From assembly GCA_027489245.1 (NCBI GenBank), contig JAIYAC010000021.1, forward strand, positions 1-64,000: a stretch of 64,000 nucleotides of DNA, written 5' to 3'. The notes under the pieces were generated by a model that searched no databases, had not been told where the DNA came from, and saw only the letters and a program-made list of their open reading frames with translations. The stretch is from Neisseriaceae bacterium. Lineage in GTDB: Bacteria; Pseudomonadota; Gammaproteobacteria; Burkholderiales; Chromobacteriaceae. Positions within the stretch are counted from its first letter, which is position 1; each line of letters begins with the position of its first letter. A program made the position numbers and the translations under genes. Shown here one piece after another: positions 45,282 through 53,476 of this stretch.

Positions 45282-45533
45282 TGTATACAATTTACAAAAG
45301 CGCAAAAAATATAACATTTGGTCGCGCATTAGATACATTGAATGTTCGAACATGAAAATCGAGCGCTTGCTCGTTGCTGCCGTGCTGCACGCCAGGTGTC
45401 GCCACAGCCAGATTTCGCGGTGTTTGCCTGCCATGCCCCTGCGCTAATCTGCATTTTGCACCGGTAACAGGCTCGCCCTCGCTGCCCGCCTGTGCGAAAA
45501 TACCGTCTTTGCCCATCCCACCGGTTGTCAGCA

Positions 45534-46640
45534 ATGAGCGATTTAAGCCCTGTTTTGCCCGATCCGCGTCAGTACCCCGAATCTTCCCCTTCCAATATGT
45601 TGATCCACTACGCGCAGTCCATTGCGAATGCACGTACCGAAGACGACCGTGCCATGTGGCAGGACTCCCTGCGTGCCGCGCTGCTGGAGATGCTGGAGCG
45701 TGAAGAGCTGCTGTCGCTGTCGGTAGCGCTGGCGATGGTGACCTCGCAGCAAACCTACCAGATCCTGTGGGATGCCCTGCGCGATGCCGCCGAGCGCCCG
45801 GACAGTGGCCGCCACGCGGTGGTGTTTGCCGTGCCGGTGGTACTGGTGGTGGGCAGCAAGAATAAAGTGACGCTGCCGGAGCGCATTGCCGATGTGGATG
45901 GCCTGAATGGCTTGTTCCGTCAGCATGGCCTGTTTGCACCAGGGGCCGAGGTGTTCTTGTCTGGCAAGCTGCTGCACCCGGATTCGATTGTCGATATCTC
46001 GTCGGCCCAGATTTACCGCTATACCCGCCAGCTGGCCGATGCGGCCCGTGGCCTGCCGCTGGATCTGCCGGCTGCGGCCATTACCGCCAAGGACGAAGGT
46101 GTGTTCCTGCGCTACCTGCTGGGTGTGGCCATTCAGGAAGAGGGCGCAGCTGCGCCCGTGAAACTGGGCGGCAGTGTGGGTGCCTGGGGCGTGCCACTGA
46201 TGAAGTTCCTGGGCGACCAGCTGAAAACCGACGGCGTGACGCTGTTCCCGATTCCACGCCCGCCCATGCCGCTGATGCAGGCCATTGCTGCGGCCAACCA
46301 TGCCCGGCTGGAGGTGGCGCTGCAGGTGTTTGCCAGTAGCCAGATCCGCCTGTTGCGCGATCAGGGGCAGGAGCCGGTGGCCGTGGTGTCCGCCCACGAC
46401 AATGGCGAGCTGCACTTTACCGTGTCGGCTGCCGGTAACGAAAAAGACTGGGGTGGCTTTGTGTGGCCGCTGGCAGCGCAGGATGTGGTAGCGCAGATCG
46501 AAACCAGTTTCCGCCTGCTGATGGCCGAGTGCCAGGTAAGCGATGTGCGGCTGGTACCGGATGTGCAGCCGGAAAGCCGCGATGGCATCCCGCTGTTTTT
46601 CACCGCAGACGACTGGCCGCAGCGCCAGACCCTGCAGTAA
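45534..46640 (+). CDS. Unrecognised conserved-looking protein
   Basis: 368-residue soluble protein with no signal peptide or membrane segment and no motif I recognise. Composition and codon use match the neighbours, so it is likely a real native gene. An N-terminal helical part (about residues 20-75) precedes mixed alpha/beta sequence with VVFAVPVVLVVGSKNKV and LFPIPRPPMPLMQAI. The ATG at 45534 begins a plausible N-terminus but has no clear ribosome site. It is followed by an imperfect 44-nt hairpin and glyA. I assign no function. Confidence 0.75.
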   Translation: MSDLSPVLPDPRQYPESSPSNMLIHYAQSIANARTEDDRAMWQDSLRAALLEMLEREELLSLSVALAMVTSQQTYQILWDALRDAAERPDSGRHAVVFAVPVVLVVGSKNKVTLPERIADVDGLNGLFRQHGLFAPGAEVFLSGKLLHPDSIVDISSAQIYRYTRQLADAARGLPLDLPAAAITAKDEGVFLRYLLGVAIQEEGAAAPVKLGGSVGAWGVPLMKFLGDQLKTDGVTLFPIPRPPMPLMQAIAAANHARLEVALQVFASSQIRLLRDQGQEPVAVVSAHDNGELHFTVSAAGNEKDWGGFVWPLAAQDVVAQIETSFRLLMAECQVSDVRLVPDVQPESRDGIPLFFTADDWPQRQTLQ

Positions 46641-46648
46641 GACAACAG

Positions 46649-46692
46649 AATGGCGAAGGAACATGAATCCAATTCATTGTTTCTTCGCCATT
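46649..46692. terminator. Long imperfect hairpin between the unknown gene and glyA
   Basis: The arms AATGGCGAAGGAACATGAAT and ATTCATTGTTTCTTCGCCATT pair over almost 20 bp, with one mismatch and one bulge around a 3-nt loop. Only TTGTTCATTT follows, so it may be a terminator or a structured element upstream of glyA. Confidence 0.55.
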
Positions 46693-46764
46693 TGTTCATT
46701 TCGGCCGGTGGCCGTAATGCGCTAGAATTTTTTCATCCATAACCCTTTGATGGAATTGTCGACG

Positions 46765-48009
46765 ATGTTTGCAGATATCAAGATTGCCCAGTACGACCCG
46801 GAACTTGCCGCCGCCATGAGCGAAGAAGTAGTGCGCCAGGAAGATCACATCGAGCTGATCGCCTCGGAAAACTACACGAGCCCGGCCGTCATGGAAGCCC
46901 AGGGTTCCCAGCTGACCAACAAGTATGCCGAAGGCTACCCGGGCAAACGCTTCTACGGCGGTTGCGAGCACGTTGACGTGGTAGAGCAGCTGGCGATCGA
47001 CCGTGTGAAGCAGCTGTTTGGCGCCGAATACGCCAACGTGCAGCCGCACTCCGGTTCGCAAGCCAACCAGGCCGTGTATTTCTCCATCCTGAAGCCGGGC
47101 GATACCATCATGGGTATGAACCTGGGCCACGGCGGCCACCTGACACACGGCTCCCCGGCCAACCTGTCCGGCAAGATGTTCAACATCGTTGCCTACGGTC
47201 TGAACGAAAACGAAGAGATCGACTACGACGACATGGAGCGCGTGGCGCTGGAAACCAAGCCGAAGTTGATCATCGGTGGCGCTTCTGCTTACGCCCTGCG
47301 TTTTGACTGGGCCCGTATGCGCGAAATCGCCGACAAGGTAGGCGCCTACTTCATGGTCGACATGGCCCACTACGCTGGCCTGGTGGCTGCCGGTGTGTAC
47401 CCGAACCCGGTACCGCACGCCCACTTCGTGACTTCCACTACCCACAAGACCCTGCGCGGCCCGCGTGGTGGCATCATTCTGGCCAAAGCCGAGTTCGAGA
47501 AGTCGCTGAACAGCAACGTGTTCCCGACCCTGCAAGGCGGCCCGCTGATGCACGTTATCGCCGGTAAAGCCGTGGCCTTCAAAGAAGCGCTGCAGCCGGA
47601 ATTCAAGACCTACCAGGAGCAGGTCCTGAAAAACGCTGCCGCCATGGCAGAAACCCTGGCCGCCCGCGGCGTGCGCATCATCTCCGGCCGTACCGAGAGC
47701 CACGTGTTCCTGGTAGACCTGCGCCCGAAAGGCCTGACCGGCAAGGCTGCCGATGCTGCCCTGAGCAAAGCGCACATCACCGTGAACAAGAACGCCATCC
47801 CGAACGACCCGGAAAGCCCGTTTGTGACCTCCGGTATCCGCATCGGCTCCCCGGCCATCACCACCCGTGGCTTCAAGGAAGAAGAAGCCCGCATCGTGGC
47901 CAACCTGGTTGCCGACGTGCTGGACAACCCGAACGACGACGCCGTACTGGCCCGCGTAGCCGAACAGGCTACCGCCCTGGCTCGCCGCTTCCCGGTATAC
48001 GCCAAGTAA
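46765..48009 (+). CDS. glyA: Serine hydroxymethyltransferase
   Basis: 414-residue PLP enzyme converting serine and tetrahydrofolate to glycine and 5,10-methylene-tetrahydrofolate, the main source of one-carbon units. The start of the family fold ([12 protein letters not shown]), the [14 protein letters not shown] block, the substrate loop YPGKRFYGG and the PLP lysine in [14 protein letters not shown] are intact. The ATG at 46765 (MFADIKIAQ) fits the family; earlier in-frame codons at 46747 (TTG) and 46750 (ATG) are less likely. TAGAAT at 46723-46728 may be its -10 box. Confidence 0.97.
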   Translation: MFADIKIAQYDPELAAAMSEEVVRQEDHIELIASENYTSPAVMEAQGSQLTNKYAEGYPGKRFYGGCEHVDVVEQLAIDRVKQLFGAEYANVQPHSGSQANQAVYFSILKPGDTIMGMNLGHGGHLTHGSPANLSGKMFNIVAYGLNENEEIDYDDMERVALETKPKLIIGGASAYALRFDWARMREIADKVGAYFMVDMAHYAGLVAAGVYPNPVPHAHFVTSTTHKTLRGPRGGIILAKAEFEKSLNSNVFPTLQGGPLMHVIAGKAVAFKEALQPEFKTYQEQVLKNAAAMAETLAARGVRIISGRTESHVFLVDLRPKGLTGKAADAALSKAHITVNKNAIPNDPESPFVTSGIRIGSPAITTRGFKEEEARIVANLVADVLDNPNDDAVLARVAEQATALARRFPVYAK

Positions 48010-48043
48010 TCACCCCGGCCGCCTACGGGCGGCTGTTGTGTAC

Positions 48044-48081
48044 AAAACACCGCGCCTTCGCCAGAAGCGCGGTGTTTTTTT
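48044..48081 (+). terminator. Terminator after glyA
   Basis: 12-bp stem AAAACACCGCGC / GCGCGGTGTTTT with an 11-nt loop and a seven-T run. Confidence 0.88.
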
Positions 48082-48160
48082 GTGCTGTCGTTATGTCACG
48101 GTTTTGTCACCTGTTTGTTATAAGTTGGCCGCATCGCCCCTACGCCTGATGGAACGCACC

Positions 48161-49531
48161 ATGAAACGTTTGCTCCTGCCCCTGTTGCTGTCTGCGGCGC
48201 TGCCTGCGCTGGCCGAGCCATTTACCCTGCTGGAAACCCGCGAGCCAAACATTGCCGCTTTAGAGCGTTACGAGGTGGTCACCCCATCCGTGGCCTACGC
48301 TGGTCTGGCCAAGGCTGCCTTCCCGCAAGGCTTGCCACTGGCGGTGGGTTCCGGCCTGCGCTTTAAAGGCTACGAGAAAGCCACCTCGGCGCTGGAGTTC
48401 TGGTCGCTCACCGACCGTGGCCCCAATGTGGACTCGCCGGACGTAGCCGAGGCGGGTGGCAAGCGGGCCAGCAAGGTATTTGCCGCCCCCGATTACACCC
48501 CCACCCTCACCCAGCTGCGCGTGTCGCTGGCCGACAAAGCCGAAGTCATCAAGAGCCTGCCGCTGAAGCAGAACGGCCAGCCCATCAGCGGCCGCCCGCT
48601 CGCGCCGGGGCAGGTCGGTGCCAGTGGTGAGCTGGGCCTGAGCGAACAGTTGGCCGCTTTGCCCTACGACGCCAATGGGCTGGACCCGGAAGGCATCGAC
48701 GTGGATGCCGCGGGCAACCTGTGGATCGTGGACGAATACGGCCCCTTTATCGTGAAGGTAGACGGCAAGAACGGCGAGATCCTGCAGCGCTACGCGCCGG
48801 GACAGGGCCTGCCGGTAGAGCTGGCCGCACGCCAGCCCAACCGTGGCTTTGAAGGGGTGGCGGTGACGCCCGCCGGCAAAGTGGTGGCCATTGTGCAGAG
48901 CACGCTGGACGTAGACGGCAAAACCCGCAACGACGCGCTGTTTACCCGTGTGGTAGAGCTAGACCCGAAAAGCGGTGCCGTGCGCCAGTTTGCCTACCCG
49001 GTGTCAGCACACTTCAAGAAAACCGGCGACATGAAGCTGGGCGACATCGTGGCGCTGTCCGATACCCTGTTTGCCGTGATCGAACAGGGCAAAGACAAAG
49101 ACAAGCGCATGCATAACGACATCGTGCTGATTGACCTGGCCGCCGCCAGCGACATCGGTGGCAAACAACTGGCCGATGGTCGTGCGCTGGAATACGGCGA
49201 TAGCGCCGCGTTGGCTGCAGCGGGTGTACAGCTGGCGCGCAAGAAAACCGTGATCGACCTGCGCGCACTGGGCTGGACGGCAGAAAAGAGTGAAGGCCTG
49301 GCGCTGGTGGACGGCAGCACGCTGGCGGTGATCAACGATAACGACTTTGGCGTGGCCAGCGAGCTGCGCGGCACCAGCATGAAGCTGGACGAGCTGCGCG
49401 TGGCCGGCGGCAAGCTGGTAGACAAGCAGGGCCAGCCGCAAGCGGGTGCCAGCTTGGGGATCTCTGCCAATGGTGAAGCCAGCCAGCTGTGGCTCATTAC
49501 CCTGCAGAAGCCTTTGAAAGAGCTGATGTAA
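48161..49531 (+). CDS. Esterase-like phytase-domain exported protein
   Basis: 456-residue secreted protein with a signal peptide (residues 1-18, ending ALA). It has the beta-propeller-like layout of the esterase-like activity of phytase family: LEFWSLTDRGPN near residue 80, LDPEGIDVDAAGNLWIVDEYGPFI in the middle, GFEGVAVTPAGKVVAIVQS, and KSEGLALVDGSTLAVINDNDFG near the end. The family includes phosphoesterases active on organic phosphates. The ATG at 48161 precedes the signal peptide directly; an ATG at 48149 would add four residues. A decamer copy (48124-48133) lies in the leader. Confidence 0.85.
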   Translation: MKRLLLPLLLSAALPALAEPFTLLETREPNIAALERYEVVTPSVAYAGLAKAAFPQGLPLAVGSGLRFKGYEKATSALEFWSLTDRGPNVDSPDVAEAGGKRASKVFAAPDYTPTLTQLRVSLADKAEVIKSLPLKQNGQPISGRPLAPGQVGASGELGLSEQLAALPYDANGLDPEGIDVDAAGNLWIVDEYGPFIVKVDGKNGEILQRYAPGQGLPVELAARQPNRGFEGVAVTPAGKVVAIVQSTLDVDGKTRNDALFTRVVELDPKSGAVRQFAYPVSAHFKKTGDMKLGDIVALSDTLFAVIEQGKDKDKRMHNDIVLIDLAAASDIGGKQLADGRALEYGDSAALAAAGVQLARKKTVIDLRALGWTAEKSEGLALVDGSTLAVINDNDFGVASELRGTSMKLDELRVAGGKLVDKQGQPQAGASLGISANGEASQLWLITLQKPLKELM

Positions 49532-49547
49532 TCAGGCCTTTGCCGCT

Positions 49548-49583
49548 AAAAAGCCCGCCCCGCAGACCAGGGCGGGCTTTTTT
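49548..49583 (+). terminator. Terminator after the phytase-like gene
   Basis: 13-bp stem AAAAAGCCCGCCC / GGGCGGGCTTTTT with a 9-nt loop and six T in total. Confidence 0.9.
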
Positions 49584-49618
49584 ATGGTGGTGCGCGGTTA
49601 TATGAACAGAGCTTAATA

Positions 49619-49641
49619 TTACAAAGGCGGATTTTTTGTAA
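49619..49641. promoter_or_regulatory. Inverted repeat in the AT-rich cysM upstream region
   Basis: TTACAAA (49619-49625) and TTTGTAA (49635-49641) with a 9-nt centre, flanked by AGCTTA and AGCT. It lies about 80 bp upstream of TATAAT (49722-49727), the likely cysM -10 box, and is a possible activator site. No good -35 box is seen, which would fit an activator-dependent promoter. Confidence 0.4.
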
Positions 49642-49748
49642 GCTAATGAAAATAAACAAGTAATTTTATTTGGCGTGCGGTGCGGCTGGCCCGGCATGCC
49701 AAATTTGGCCCGTCCTCCCTTTATAATGCGGCCAACGAGGAGAGCATC

Positions 49749-50645
49749 ATGACCCAGCCTGAATTCAAATATCTGGAAGACTTTGTCGGCAACACCCCGC
49801 TGGTGCGCCTGAAGCACATGCCTGGCAATAGCAGCAACGTGGTGCTGGTCAAGCTGGAGGGCAATAACCCCGCCGGCTCGGTAAAAGACCGCCCGGCGCT
49901 GTCCATGATTCGCCACGCCGAAGCGCGCGGCGATATCCGCCCGGGCGACACGCTGATCGAGCCCACCAGCGGCAATACTGGCATTGCGCTGGCCATGGCC
50001 GCCACCATGATGGGCTACAAGATGATGCTGGTGATGCCGGAAAACTCCAGCCAGGAACGCGTTGATACCATGCGCGCCTATGGCGCCGAGGTGGTGCTGA
50101 CGCCCAAAGAGGCATCCATGCCGGGTGCTATCGACGAAGCGCGCCGCCTGCAGGCCGCAGGGGTTGGCCGCATTCTGGACCAGTTTGGCAACCCGGATAA
50201 CCCGCTGGCGCACATCGAAGGCACCGGCCCGGAAATCTGGCGCGATACCGCCGGCACGGTAACCCATTTTGTATCCAGCATGGGCACCACCGGCACGGTA
50301 ATGGGGACGGCTACCTACCTGAAACAGCAAAACCCGGCCATCCAGATTATTGGCGTGCAGCCGCAGCCGGGCAGCCAGATTCCCGGCATCCGCAAGTGGG
50401 AAGAAGAATACCTGCCCAAGATTTGCGATTTTTCGCGCATAGACGAGCTGCTGCTGGTAGACCAGCAAACCGCCGAGGACACCGCCCGCCGCCTGGCGCG
50501 CGAAGAAGGCATTCTGGCCGGGCCATCCTCCGGCGGTGCCCTGGCCGTAGCCTTGCGACTTAACGAGCAATTACAGAATGCCGTGATTGTTTCTATTGTC
50601 TGCGACCGCGGCGACCGTTATCTTTCTACCGGTCTATTTTCCTGA
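49749..50645 (+). CDS. cysM: Cysteine synthase B
   Basis: 298-residue PLP enzyme making cysteine from O-acetylserine and sulfide or thiosulfate. The PLP lysine lies in NNPAGSVKDRPA and the PLP-phosphate loop in PTSGNTGIALA; GTTGTVMGT and the shorter CysM-type C-terminus (GILAGPSSGGAL) distinguish it from CysK. GAGGAG precedes the ATG. A decamer copy (49727-49736) starts at the last base of TATAAT, so the transcript would begin within it. Confidence 0.95.
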   Translation: MTQPEFKYLEDFVGNTPLVRLKHMPGNSSNVVLVKLEGNNPAGSVKDRPALSMIRHAEARGDIRPGDTLIEPTSGNTGIALAMAATMMGYKMMLVMPENSSQERVDTMRAYGAEVVLTPKEASMPGAIDEARRLQAAGVGRILDQFGNPDNPLAHIEGTGPEIWRDTAGTVTHFVSSMGTTGTVMGTATYLKQQNPAIQIIGVQPQPGSQIPGIRKWEEEYLPKICDFSRIDELLLVDQQTAEDTARRLAREEGILAGPSSGGALAVALRLNEQLQNAVIVSIVCDRGDRYLSTGLFS

Positions 50646-50652
50646 GCGCAGG

Positions 50653-50672
50653 GTTGGCCGCATGCGGCCAAC
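50653..50672. repeat. Perfect 20-bp decamer palindrome (tail-to-tail)
   Basis: GTTGGCCGCATGCGGCCAAC: two full decamers diverging, the opposite orientation to the palindrome at 36425. It lies seven bases after cysM and 17 bases before the zapE ATG and would form a hairpin in the zapE leader. Confidence 0.95.
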
Positions 50673-50689
50673 CTTCACCCCATACCACT

Positions 50690-51847
50690 ATGTCCCAACA
50701 CGTGTTTTCGCCGCCAAGCGATGGCTCCATGAGCCCGAAAGCCTGGTACCAGGCCGCCAGCCAGCAAGAAGGCTTTATCCACGATGCTGCCCAGGCGGCA
50801 GCCATCGAGCGCCTGGATGCCTTGTGGCAGGCGCTGGTGGATTTCAAGGGTAAGCGCAACCGCTTTCTGGGTCGCAGCCTGCGCAAGCCGGACGTACCGC
50901 GTGGCCTGTATTTCTGGGGCGGAGTAGGGCGCGGCAAGAGCTTCCTGATGGATGCTTTCTTTAGCTGCGTACCGTACGAGCGCAAGCGCCGTGTGCATTT
51001 TCACCATTTCATGGCAGAAATCCACAAGCAGCTGCGCACGGTATCCAACGAGGCTGACCCGCTGAAAACCGTCGCCGCGCGTATTGCCAAAGAAGTGCGC
51101 CTGCTGTGTTTTGACGAGTTTCATGTCAGCGATATCGCCGACGCCATGATCCTGGGCAGACTGTTCAGCGAGCTGTTTGCGCACGGCATCATCTGCGTGA
51201 TGACCTCGAACTACCCGCCGGACAACCTGTACCCCAACGGCCTGATGCGCAGCAATTTCCTGCCCACCATCGCGCTGCTCAAGGCCAATCTGGACGTGCT
51301 GAATGTGGACGGCGGTAACGATTACCGCCTGCGCGAGCTGACGCGCGAGCCCTTGTTCCATGTGCCGGCCGGTGACGATGCCGAGCAAAAGATGCAAGCC
51401 ATGTTCGATCGCCTGGCCGGCGCGGCGCCGGAAGAAAGCCATGTGCTGAGCGTGCTGGGGCGGGAGATCACGCTAAAGCGCCACGTGCCGGGCGTGATCT
51501 GGTTCGACTTTCTGGCCATTTGCGATGGCCCGCGTGCGCAGACCGACTATCTGGAGATCGCTAGCGAATACCATACCGTGTTCGTGTCGGATATCCCCAA
51601 GCTGGCGGCGCGCGACGCCGCCATGGCGCGGCGCTTTACCTGGCTGATCGACGTGTTTTACGACCATCGCGTCAAGCTGGTGGCGTCGTGTGCGGTGGAG
51701 CCGGAGCAGATTTACACCGAAGGCACCCAGTCCAGCGAATTTTTCCGCACAGCCAGCCGTCTGACCGAGATGCAGTCCAGTACCTATCTGGCGCTGCCGC
51801 ACCTGGTGGATAACTTCAAGATTGGTGATGGGGTGAGCGAGACCTGA
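50690..51847 (+). CDS. zapE: AFG1-like ATPase ZapE
   Basis: 385-residue AAA-type ATPase associated with the Z ring in cell division, especially under low oxygen or heat. The Walker A sequence is WGGVGRGKSFLMDAF, Walker B is LLCFDEFHVSDIADAM, and the sensor region is VMTSNYPPDNLY. The ATG at 50690 lies just past the decamer palindrome and has no recognisable ribosome site, so translation may depend on coupling or on local structure. Confidence 0.93.
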   Translation: MSQHVFSPPSDGSMSPKAWYQAASQQEGFIHDAAQAAAIERLDALWQALVDFKGKRNRFLGRSLRKPDVPRGLYFWGGVGRGKSFLMDAFFSCVPYERKRRVHFHHFMAEIHKQLRTVSNEADPLKTVAARIAKEVRLLCFDEFHVSDIADAMILGRLFSELFAHGIICVMTSNYPPDNLYPNGLMRSNFLPTIALLKANLDVLNVDGGNDYRLRELTREPLFHVPAGDDAEQKMQAMFDRLAGAAPEESHVLSVLGREITLKRHVPGVIWFDFLAICDGPRAQTDYLEIASEYHTVFVSDIPKLAARDAAMARRFTWLIDVFYDHRVKLVASCAVEPEQIYTEGTQSSEFFRTASRLTEMQSSTYLALPHLVDNFKIGDGVSET

Positions 51848-51865
51848 TGGCAGGGTGTCGCGACA

Positions 51866-51897
51866 AAAAAAGCCGCAGCGTGTGCTGCGGCTTTTTT
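51866..51897. terminator. Bidirectional terminator between zapE and the SPOR gene
   Basis: 14-bp perfect stem AAAAAAGCCGCAGC / GCTGCGGCTTTTTT with loop GTGT; it serves both convergent genes. Confidence 0.92.
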
Positions 51898-51917
51898 GCG
51901 GGCAGGGTAGCGGGCAG

Positions 51918-52829
51918 CTAGTGCGCGCCAGCAGGCACCAGCAGCGGCTGGTAGCCCAGGGCTTTGAGCTTGGCCATGGCTTCCTCGGCCTCGGCGCGGG
52001 TGTTGAATGGCCCCAGCTGTACACGGGTTTCGGTGCGGGCGCTGATACCGCGTTTTTTCAGGTCGTCCAGCAGTTTTTCCGCGTTACCCGGGCTGGCAAA
52101 CAAGCCCAGCTGTACCTGGTAGCCCAGCGAGGCACCGCCGGGCACGGCCTTGACGGCAGGTAGTGTCGGCATGGTGGGCTTGCTCACAGCAGGGGGGGCG
52201 GCAGGCGGTGCCGCTGGTGGCAGCTCAATCTCGCTTACCGGGCTGGTCTTGCCGCTGCTGCGTGCTACGGCCGGTGCGGGTGGCGAGTTGGCTGCTTTGG
52301 CAGCAGGGGGCGCTACTGGTGCTGTGGCTGGCTTGGCGGCGGCTGCGGGTGTGGCGACCGGAGCGGGCGCGGCGGTGGCTTTGTTGCTGGCCGGTGCGGG
52401 GGCAGGGCTGCTGGCCTTGCCTGCCAGCGTGGCGGTGGCCATGGCGGGTGCGGCGGGCGCAGCCGTAGCAGGCAGCGGGCTGGTCTGCCCCAGGTTGGCT
52501 GCTGGTGTCTTGCCAAGGTCGGGCGTGGCGGGTGATGGCGTGGCTATTCCCGGGGTGCTGGCGGCGGCCGGGGCGCTGCTTTCCGGCAGCTGTGCGATCA
52601 CCAGGGTGGGCTCGGAGGCGGCTTCTTTATTGACGATGCGGCCGGAGCTGACGGGTACGCTGGTCGGTGTGGTTTCCGGTTTCTTGCCGGACATGCTGTC
52701 CAGCACCGGGATGGCGGCCAGGGCAATGGCCACCAGGCCTGCTGCCATGGCCAGGCGTTTTTTCAGCTCGGGGGTCATGGCTGTTGCGGAATCAGAAGTG
52801 GTGCGCGGATCGGAGGAGGGTGGATTCAT
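51918..52829 (-). CDS. SPOR-domain protein
   Basis: 303-residue bitopic membrane protein with a short cytoplasmic N-terminus, one transmembrane helix (about residues 26-45), a long Ala/Pro/Thr-rich periplasmic linker (about 60-225) and a C-terminal SPOR domain (YQVQLGLFASPGNAEKLLDDL to the end). SPOR domains bind glycan strands lacking stem peptides at the septum, so this is a likely cell-division protein of the DedD/FtsN type. It is divergent from ndk. The linker's low complexity gives large spurious frames on the other strand. Confidence 0.9.
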   Translation of the reverse strand: MNPPSSDPRTTSDSATAMTPELKKRLAMAAGLVAIALAAIPVLDSMSGKKPETTPTSVPVSSGRIVNKEAASEPTLVIAQLPESSAPAAASTPGIATPSPATPDLGKTPAANLGQTSPLPATAAPAAPAMATATLAGKASSPAPAPASNKATAAPAPVATPAAAAKPATAPVAPPAAKAANSPPAPAVARSSGKTSPVSEIELPPAAPPAAPPAVSKPTMPTLPAVKAVPGGASLGYQVQLGLFASPGNAEKLLDDLKKRGISARTETRVQLGPFNTRAEAEEAMAKLKALGYQPLLVPAGAH

Positions 52830-52963
52830 CGCTGATTAAATTCTGTGCAGCAAACGCTGGTGAACACTGGTAAAATGCCGGGTTCCTCAAAATTGGGTCA
52901 CTGGCAAGCCTGAAATGCGCATGCCAAGTGTAACCATTTCACTTGCAAACTGGGAGAATTTGT

Positions 52964-53389
52964 ATGGCTATCGAACGCACTCTGTCCATCATCAAGCCGG
53001 ACGCCGTTGCCAAGAACGTAATCGGTAAAATCTACGACCGTTTCGAAACCGCTGGTCTGAAGATCGTTGCCGCCAAGCTGAAACAGCTGTCCCGCGCTGA
53101 AGCCGAAGGCTTCTACGCTGTACACAAAGAGCGTCCTTTCTTCAACGATCTGGTGTCCTTCATGATCTCCGGCCCGGTGATGATCCAGGTGCTGGAAGGC
53201 GAAAACGCCATGCTGAAAAACCGCGAACTGATGGGCGCTACCGACCCGAAGAAAGCTGACGCCGGCACCATCCGCGCCGACTTCGCTGACTCCATCGATG
53301 CCAACGCCGTTCACGGTTCCGACAGCCTGGAAAACGCAGCGATCGAAATCGCTTACTTCTTTGCTGCTACCGAAGTAACCGCACGCTAA
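52964..53389 (+). CDS. ndk: Nucleoside diphosphate kinase
   Basis: 141-residue housekeeping kinase that balances NTP pools. [12 protein letters not shown] opens the fold, and the phosphorylated His lies in [12 protein letters not shown]. The length equals that of Neisseria and E. coli Ndk. GGGAG sits eight bases before the ATG. A TAAAAT box is present at 52871-52876, and the leader contains the dyad CAAGTG-N9-CACTTG (52925-52945). Codon use looks strongly biased, as expected for a highly expressed gene. Confidence 0.97.
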   Translation: MAIERTLSIIKPDAVAKNVIGKIYDRFETAGLKIVAAKLKQLSRAEAEGFYAVHKERPFFNDLVSFMISGPVMIQVLEGENAMLKNRELMGATDPKKADAGTIRADFADSIDANAVHGSDSLENAAIEIAYFFAATEVTAR

Positions 53390-53476
53390 TCGCCGTTTGC
53401 GGCCAACCCTGGCCGCATGCGGAACCAGTTGTACCCGGCGGCTGCCCAAGGGTGGCCGCCTTTATCCGAGATACAC

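Larger units (their letters stand above)
44769..45533. other. Gene-poor, partly AT-rich intergenic region
   Basis: About 765 bp without a convincing protein gene. The right half (45190-45360) is clearly AT-richer than the rest of the window. It holds a putative sbcB promoter (44795-44823), one GTTGGCCGC core (44889-44897), the dyad TGTTCA-TG-TGAACA (44971-44984), the palindrome ATGTTCGAACAT (45342-45353), and the sRNA candidate with its promoter and terminator. A plus-strand frame at 45146-45355 crosses the sRNA and its terminator and lacks coding character. Confidence 0.7.

Noticed and set aside
45146-45355. 69-codon plus-strand frame in the gene-poor region
   Set aside because: It runs through the minus-strand terminator hairpin; the ribosome-site-like AGGAGAAA copies are the complements of the sRNA's anti-ribosome-site motifs, and no start codon is properly spaced from them.
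52150-52839. Gly/Ala/Val-rich plus-strand frame opposite the SPOR gene
   Set aside because: Artefact of the Ala/Pro-rich linker of the SPOR protein; it resembles a membrane protein only by composition.
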